A DNA stretch of 12,021 nt, from positions 1-12,021 of the forward strand of contig JBMOEW010000059.1 in the NCBI GenBank assembly GCA_049314555.1, read 5' to 3'. The notes under the pieces are model-generated. The model was not told the origin of the DNA. It made no database searches and saw only the letters and a list, made by a program, of their open reading frames with translations. Each line of letters starts with the position of its first letter. The stretch's first letter is position 1. This document shows, in pieces, positions 7,532-12,021 of the stretch. The position numbers and the translations under genes were made by a program. Source of the stretch: REEB509 sp049314555 (GTDB lineage: Bacteria; Pseudomonadota; Alphaproteobacteria; Caulobacterales; Aquidulcibacteraceae).

Positions 7532-8998
7532 ATGCATGACCCCAGTGCCCCCGCGACCGGCACCGGGGACGGCGTGGCCGATGACCCGCCTTCGCGGCCC
7601 TGGTATTTGCGGCTGGTCAACAGCTTGGCTGGGCGGCTGCTGGGTCTGACGGTTTTGTTGGTGCTGTTGGCTGAAGTGATGGTGTTTGCGCCGTCTGTGG
7701 CACGGTTTCATGTGTCGTGGATCGAGGACCGGATCAACTTGGCGCAGGTGGCGGCGCTGGCGGCTTCTGTGGATCCGGGGGGGCCTATTGCGGAAATGTT
7801 GCTGGAAGACTTGCGGGTGCAAGGCGGCGTGCTGCGTATCGCGGGCGCTGGCGGCGTGCCTATTGTGTTGAGCCCGCAGCCGGCAAGGTCAATCGACCAC
7901 ATATGGGATTTCCGGGGTGCTTCGGCATGGGACCACGCTGTTTGGGCGGTTGACACTTTGTTTTCAGCGCCCGGGCGCGTGATCCTTGTGCGGACCACAG
8001 CGCCTTCTGCTGCGGGACGCGTGCTGGACGTGACGCTGGACGAAAGCCTGCTTCGGCATGCCACGCGCCGGTATGGGGCTGAAGTGGCGATTGGGTCCAC
8101 GCTGGTTTCAGTGCTGGCCGGGGCTTTGGTCTATCTGGTCTTGATCATTGCCTTTGTGCGGCCGATGCGACGGCTGACGCGCAATGTGGAGCGCTTCAGG
8201 CGCAGGCCGTCGGATGTGGCCAGGACAATGCCAATTTCGCGCCGGCGGGACGAGATTGGGCGAGCGGAGCGCGCGATCCGGGCGCTGCAGAGCGAAATCC
8301 AAGCGAGCTTAAGGCAGCGCGAGCGCCTCGCGGAATTGGGCGGGGCGATGGCGCGGGTGGCGCATGATTTGCGCAATATGCTGGCGACGGCCCAGCTGGT
8401 GACGGAGCGGATCGCCACCTCCAGCGATCCTGACGTGCGGGCGGCCGCGCCCCGGCTTGAGCGCGCGATTGGGCGTGCCGCTGGGCTTGCGGCGAGCGCG
8501 CTGCGCTATGGGCGCGCGGACGAGGTGCGTGCGGTGTTGCAGGCCATCGTGTTGGAAGATGTGGTGCGGGAAGCCCTTGCCGATACGTTATCGGGGTTTG
8601 CCGACGTAAAGGGCGTGGTGACGCCGCAGATGGCGATGCGTGTGATCGCTGATGGCGATCAACTGCACCGGCTGTTGTCCAATCTTATCCGAAATGCCGC
8701 GCAGGCGGTGCGGGCTGCGAGCGCCCAGGACCCAGATCATCCCATGACCATTACCGTCAGCGCCCAACAGGTTGGGGCAAAGGCCGTCGTGCGGATCGCC
8801 GATACTGGCGGCGGCATGCCAGCGCAGGCGATCGAGCGCTTGTTTGAGCCGTTTGCTGCAAGCCGGCCCGGAGGCGAAGGGAGCGGGCTTGGCCTTGCCA
8901 TCGCGCGGGAACTGGCGCGCGGCCAGGGCGGTGATTTGGTGCTCGAAAGCACAGGGTCGACCGGGACTGTGTTCCTGCTTACCTTGCAGACGGCGTAA
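7532..8998 (+). CDS. Two-TM sensor histidine kinase, no adjacent response regulator
   Basis: Membrane histidine kinase of 488 aa. The N-terminal 25 or so residues are cytoplasmic. TM1 lies at about 33-54, an unrecognised periplasmic sensor domain at 55-182, TM2 at 186-209 and HAMP at about 208-262. The phospho-acceptor helix has ARVAHDLRNML with His278. The ATPase domain shows the N box NLIRNAAQAV at 384-393, G1 DTGGGMP at 424-430 and G2 GSGLGLAIARE at 450-460. HDLRN replaces the commoner HELRT/HELRN; Asp279 and Asn282 still fit a kinase/phosphatase motif. No receiver-domain gene is in the window, so its partner is encoded elsewhere. It starts 3 nt after the VTT gene, an operon position suggesting that it senses something linked to that membrane protein (inference). 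Its last 20 nt overlap ggt tail-to-tail. Confidence 0.93.
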   Translation: MHDPSAPATGTGDGVADDPPSRPWYLRLVNSLAGRLLGLTVLLVLLAEVMVFAPSVARFHVSWIEDRINLAQVAALAASVDPGGPIAEMLLEDLRVQGGVLRIAGAGGVPIVLSPQPARSIDHIWDFRGASAWDHAVWAVDTLFSAPGRVILVRTTAPSAAGRVLDVTLDESLLRHATRRYGAEVAIGSTLVSVLAGALVYLVLIIAFVRPMRRLTRNVERFRRRPSDVARTMPISRRRDEIGRAERAIRALQSEIQASLRQRERLAELGGAMARVAHDLRNMLATAQLVTERIATSSDPDVRAAAPRLERAIGRAAGLAASALRYGRADEVRAVLQAIVLEDVVREALADTLSGFADVKGVVTPQMAMRVIADGDQLHRLLSNLIRNAAQAVRAASAQDPDHPMTITVSAQQVGAKAVVRIADTGGGMPAQAIERLFEPFAASRPGGEGSGLGLAIARELARGQGGDLVLESTGSTGTVFLLTLQTA

Positions 8999-10769
8999 GG
9001 GCTGGGGTGATCGTTTCCCGGATCGCGCGGCCTTCGCGGCGTGGATCTGCACCACCTTCGAGGCCCTCAGGGGTGACCAGCACGCCATGCAGGCCGCTGG
9101 CTTCCATGGTGGTGGGCTGGATCGTCCACCCGCGGGACTGAAGCTGATCGACCATGCCTGGTGGCAGAAGTTGAACCTCCGCCCGCACCGCACCTGGGCG
9201 CGACGCCACCATGATGGGCTGATCGATGGCTGCTTGGATCGGCAGGTCCCAGTCAATCACGCCGATAATCGTGCGGGCGACGTAGGAGATGATCGCTGAA
9301 CCGCCGGGCGAGCCAATCACCATGTGTAGCGAACCATCCGAATTGAGGATCACGGTGGGCGACATTGACGAGCGCGGGCGCTTGCGGGGGCCTGGGGCAT
9401 TGGCCACGGGCAGGCCGTTTTTCAGCGGGTCGAGGGAGAAGTCCGTCAGCTGGTTGTTCAAAAAGAAGCCGGCGGCAAAGCGTTGCGAGCCGAAAATGCT
9501 TTCTACGGTGGCTGTGAGGGCAACGGCGTTGCCGGCGCTATCGACAACCGACAAATGGGTGGTGCCCGGCACTTCGTTGGTGCGATCCCGGCCCCAGCGA
9601 TCCAGGTAAGACGGTCCGCCGACGATCAACGACGGGTCGCCGGGCTGAATAATGCCGGCGGGCGCGCGGGTCAGATCGATTTGGCGCGCGCGATCGCGCA
9701 GATAAGCCGGAGCAACCAAGGCCTCTGTGGGTACGGGCACGAACTGATCGTCCGCAACGTAGTGGTCGCGGTCGGCATAGGCCAGGCGGCTTGCCCACAG
9801 GAAAGCAGACCAGTCGTCGGCGTCATTTGGCCCGTTCGGCATGGGGCGGGCCGCTTCGTACTGGCCAAGGATCGACAGAACCGCGACTGCCCCGGACGAC
9901 GGCGGGCCCATGCTGCACACCCTAAAGCTGCGGTAAGGGCCGCACACCGGATCCAGGCGGCGCGGGCGATAGGCTTGGAGGTCTTCCAGGGTCAGGCTGC
10001 CGGGGTTAGGGCCTGCCTGCACCGCGGCGATGATGTCTTGGGCGATTTGGCCGTGTGTGAGGGCGCGCGGGCCTTGGATGGCGATGGCCCTTAGGCTTGC
10101 GGCATAGGCCGGGTTGCGCAGGATCGTGCCGATCGGTTTGGGGGTGCCAGCATCGTCGAAGAAGTAGGCGCGGACGGCGGGCGTTTCGAGGAGGCGGCCG
10201 CGTTGCGCGCCAAACTCGATCCATTCGTGGAGGCGTGGGGTGAGCTCGAAGCCGTTCTCGGCCAAGCGGATTGCGGGCTCAAACAGGCTTGCCCAGGGTA
10301 GGCGGCCCTGGTCCTGGTGCAACATATAAAGCATCGCAATCAGCGATGGGGTGCCGACCGAGCGGCCGCTCAAGACCGCTTCGCGGAATGCCATTGGCCT
10401 GCCGTCTTCACCCAGGAACAGGCCAGGGCCTGCGGCGGCGGGGGCCCATTCGCGGCCATCATAGGCAATGATCGCGCGGTTGTCTGCGGCGTAGGTCAAG
10501 GCAAAACCGCCCCCGCCGACGCCTGCGGATTGCGGTTCCACCAGTCCCAGGACCATCATTGTGGCGATCGCTGCATCGGTGGCGTTGCCGCCGGCGCGCA
10601 GGATTTCCATGCCGGCTTCAGAGGCGCGCGCATCGGCTGAGCTGACTACCGCCTGCCCGGCGGGGGGCTTGGGCGCGGTTTGGAGGCTCGCACATCCGGC
10701 CAAGGCACACGCGGCGAGGGCAAAGAGTGCCGCGCCGGAGCGGGCAAAGAGGCTACGCTTGTCAATCAT
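8979..10769 (-). CDS. ggt: Gamma-glutamyltransferase, lipoprotein type
   Basis: Enzyme that cleaves or transfers the gamma-glutamyl group of glutathione and related compounds outside the cytoplasm. It has 596 aa. Residues 1-25 are a lipoprotein signal peptide with lipobox LAGC and lipidated Cys26, so the protein is probably membrane-anchored rather than free in the periplasm. The catalytic core is intact: Arg106 in YDGRE (substrate carboxylate), the self-cleavage site Gly402-Thr403 in PGTTHLSVVD with Thr403 as nucleophile, LNNQLTDFS at 437-445, RSSMSPT at 466-472 and SPGGS at 487-491. A lid-loop-like stretch lies at about 446-465. Cleavage would give a large N-terminal and an about 194-residue small subunit. 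The ATG at 10769 has only a weak ribosome-binding site. It is divergent from the P1 peptidase gene. Confidence 0.96.
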   Translation of the reverse strand: MIDKRSLFARSGAALFALAACALAGCASLQTAPKPPAGQAVVSSADARASEAGMEILRAGGNATDAAIATMMVLGLVEPQSAGVGGGGFALTYAADNRAIIAYDGREWAPAAAGPGLFLGEDGRPMAFREAVLSGRSVGTPSLIAMLYMLHQDQGRLPWASLFEPAIRLAENGFELTPRLHEWIEFGAQRGRLLETPAVRAYFFDDAGTPKPIGTILRNPAYAASLRAIAIQGPRALTHGQIAQDIIAAVQAGPNPGSLTLEDLQAYRPRRLDPVCGPYRSFRVCSMGPPSSGAVAVLSILGQYEAARPMPNGPNDADDWSAFLWASRLAYADRDHYVADDQFVPVPTEALVAPAYLRDRARQIDLTRAPAGIIQPGDPSLIVGGPSYLDRWGRDRTNEVPGTTHLSVVDSAGNAVALTATVESIFGSQRFAAGFFLNNQLTDFSLDPLKNGLPVANAPGPRKRPRSSMSPTVILNSDGSLHMVIGSPGGSAIISYVARTIIGVIDWDLPIQAAIDQPIMVASRPGAVRAEVQLLPPGMVDQLQSRGWTIQPTTMEASGLHGVLVTPEGLEGGADPRREGRAIRETITPALTPSAR

Positions 10770-10839
10770 GATGCCACTACATACACGGGCAATCTTGTTT
10801 GACTACTGCTTCGGCACTTGCACATAGGGCCTGCCTCGC
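10770..10839. other. Divergent promoter region between ggt and the P1 peptidase gene
   Basis: This 70-bp gap separates two start codons. On the plus strand, TTGACT at 10799-10804 could be a -35 box, with CATAGG at 10823-10828 as a poor -10 at 18 bp spacing. That would start transcription only a few bases before the ATG at 10840, so the match is doubtful. AGGG at 10826-10829 could instead be the ribosome-binding site. No convincing pair is seen for ggt. Confidence 0.3.
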
Positions 10840-11859
10840 ATGTCTCATCCCCTGTCGCGCCCAGGTCCGCGCAACTCCTTGACCGATGTGCCTGGTTTAC
10901 GGGTTGGGTCGGCCCAGGACCTTTCGGTGCGGACCGGGGTTAGCGTGATTGTGCCGGATGCGCCGGCGGTGTGCGGGGTGGATGTGCGCGGTGGGGGGCC
11001 TGGCACGCGGGAAACCGACCTGCTCGCGCCGGAAAACCTGGTGTCAGCCGTTGATGCGATCACGCTGGCGGGGGGGTCTGTTTACGGGCTTGCGGCGGCG
11101 GACGGGGTGGTGGCGGCCTTGGGCGCTGCGGGCAAGGGGTATGTGGTGGCGGCCGGCCTTCGAACCGCGCCGATTGTGCCGGGGGCAATCCTGTTTGATC
11201 TGGCCAACGGGGGTGACAAATCCTGGGGGCTTGAACCGCCCTATCGCCGGCTTGGGATTGCCGCTTTAGAGGCGGCCAGTCTGGATGTGGCCCTTGGCAG
11301 CGTTGGAGCCGGTGCGGGGGCGATGGCGGGCGGGTTGAAGGGGGGACAGGGTAGTGCTTCGGTGGTGTTGCTGGATGGAGCAACCGTTGGGGCTTTGGCG
11401 TGCGTCAATGCGCACGGGTCTGTTGTTATGCCCGGCAGCCGCGCGTTCTGGGCTTGGCCGTTTGAGGTCGATGGCGAGTTCGGCGGGGCGCGGCCTGACC
11501 CCAATGCGCGGGTGGACGCGCTGGACTGGGGGCTTGCGAAATCCCAACCGAGCGCGCGAACCAACACCACGCTTGCGGTGGTGGCGACCGACTATGCGCT
11601 TAGCCCCGCGCAGGCCAAACGCATGGCGATCATGGCGCAGGACGGTTTGGCCCGGGCGATCCGGCCTTTGCACGCGATGTTTGATGGGGATGTGGTGTTT
11701 GCGCTGTCTACTGGCTTGCGACCGTTGCCGGAGCCATGGGCGCGCAGTTTGACCATTGTTGGGGCCGTGGCGGGCGATGTCTTGGCGCGGGCGGTGGCCA
11801 GGGGGGTTTTTGAAGCGCGTGCGTTTGCTGGGGAAACCTGCTGGCGCGACCTGCCCTAG
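10840..11859 (+). CDS. P1-family (S58, DmpA/NylC-like) self-cleaving aminopeptidase/amidase
   Basis: Hydrolase of 339 aa from the P1 peptidase family (Peptidase_S58). Relatives include DmpA (L-aminopeptidase/D-Ala-esterase), beta-peptidyl aminopeptidases and the nylon-oligomer hydrolase NylC. The N-terminal signature NSLTDVPGLRVG at 12-23 is typical, as are GVDVRGGGPGTRETDLL at 46-62, LAGGSVYGLAAADGV at 76-90 and GAGAGAMAGGLKGGQG at 156-171. The precursor is expected to cleave itself at Asn242-Thr243 in TNTTLAVVATD, leaving Thr243 as the N-terminal nucleophile. A Thr here resembles NylC-type members rather than Ser-type DmpA. No signal peptide is seen, so it is probably cytoplasmic. The true substrate is unknown; small peptides or amides are a reasonable guess. 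Confidence 0.93.
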   Translation: MSHPLSRPGPRNSLTDVPGLRVGSAQDLSVRTGVSVIVPDAPAVCGVDVRGGGPGTRETDLLAPENLVSAVDAITLAGGSVYGLAAADGVVAALGAAGKGYVVAAGLRTAPIVPGAILFDLANGGDKSWGLEPPYRRLGIAALEAASLDVALGSVGAGAGAMAGGLKGGQGSASVVLLDGATVGALACVNAHGSVVMPGSRAFWAWPFEVDGEFGGARPDPNARVDALDWGLAKSQPSARTNTTLAVVATDYALSPAQAKRMAIMAQDGLARAIRPLHAMFDGDVVFALSTGLRPLPEPWARSLTIVGAVAGDVLARAVARGVFEARAFAGETCWRDLP

Positions 11860-11888
11860 GAATGTTGCAGTGATCGGTCGGGCGCGAC

Positions 11889-11917
11889 TTGAAACCGTCA
11901 AACAACCGCGCTATGCA
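11889..11917 (+). promoter_or_regulatory. Sigma-70-type promoter of tRNA-Arg
   Basis: A -35 box TTGAAA at 11889-11894 and a -10 box TATGCA at 11912-11917 are spaced by exactly 17 bp. The predicted start near 11924 leaves a 5' leader of about 10 nt before the mature tRNA. The bases just after the -10 box are strongly GC-rich (CCGCCTCCCC), a feature of stable-RNA promoters under stringent control; that regulation is inferred. Confidence 0.65.
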
Positions 11918-11934
11918 CCGCCTCCCCTTGGCAA

Positions 11935-12011
11935 GCGCCCGTAGCTCAGCTGGATAGAGCACCAGACTACGAATCTGGGGGTCGGGCGTTCGAATCGCTC
12001 CGGGCGCGCCA
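11935..12011 (+). tRNA. tRNA-Arg (anticodon ACG)
   Basis: A complete 77-nt cloverleaf. The acceptor stem GCGCCCG (11935-11941) pairs with CGGGCGC (12001-12007) at all seven positions. The D stem GCTC/GAGC spans 11944-11947 and 11957-11960. The anticodon stem CCAGA/TCTGG encloses the loop CTACGAA, giving anticodon ACG at 11969-11971. The T stem GGGCG/CGCTC has one G-U pair and the loop TTCGAAT. The discriminator is G and the CCA end is encoded. A20 in the D loop, an arginine identity base known from E. coli, is present. The wobble A is expected to become inosine so that the tRNA reads CGU, CGC and CGA. The window ends 10 nt downstream, so no terminator can be judged. Confidence 0.97.
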
Positions 12012-12021
12012 GTGTTTTCAA

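Noticed and set aside
1..12021. Mobile elements, CRISPR arrays, prophage or toxin-antitoxin genes
   Set aside because: No transposase, integrase, direct-repeat array or paired small genes were seen, and gene style is uniform throughout, including next to the tRNA.

Overview
The window is about 12 kb of high-GC bacterial chromosome packed with genes on both strands. The largest non-coding gaps are only about 60 to 120 bp. Gene content points to an alphaproteobacterium: an argB of the long, arginine-regulated type, DUF1036 domains, hrcA directly followed by grpE with no dnaKJ beside it, and P1-family peptidase and gamma-glutamyltransferase paralogues. A Caulobacterales or Hyphomonadaceae-like lineage is my guess from style and neighbourhood; nothing in the sequence proves it. 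I see no insertion sequence, phage gene, integrase or CRISPR array.

Layout. (1) Positions 5-2848, plus strand: argB (N-acetylglutamate kinase), a secreted protein with two DUF1036 domains, and a HAD-family pyrimidine 5'-nucleotidase-like phosphatase. The genes overlap by 26 and 4 nt, so they are probably one translationally coupled operon. (2) Positions 2861-5893, minus strand: hrcA, grpE and rsmB in transcription order, which is a heat-shock repressor, the DnaK nucleotide-exchange factor and a 16S rRNA m5C967 methyltransferase. (3) Positions 6015-8998, plus strand: a secreted DUF547 protein, a TVP38/TMEM64 (VTT-domain) membrane protein and a two-TM sensor histidine kinase with no adjacent response regulator, again head-to-tail with overlaps or near-overlaps. 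(4) Positions 8979-10769, minus strand: a lipoprotein gamma-glutamyltransferase whose 3' end overlaps the kinase gene by 20 bp. (5) Positions 10840-11859, plus strand: a P1-family (DmpA/NylC-type) peptidase, divergent from ggt. (6) Positions 11935-12011, plus strand: tRNA-Arg(ACG) with its own near-consensus sigma-70 promoter.

How the parts work together. Groups 1 and 2 are mostly housekeeping (arginine synthesis, proteostasis, ribosome modification). The less described parts are the tandem-DUF1036 protein, which carries a peptidoglycan-binding-like linker, and the DUF547-VTT-kinase cluster, which could be a membrane or envelope sensing module. The divergent ggt/P1 pair encodes two self-cleaving N-terminal-nucleophile hydrolases that both act on amide bonds. 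No clearly new defence or mobile system is visible; the novelty lies in uncharacterised envelope genes.

Several open frames extend upstream of the most likely start codon. For hrcA, grpE, rsmB and the DUF547 gene I chose internal ATG codons, using ribosome-binding sites and family length.
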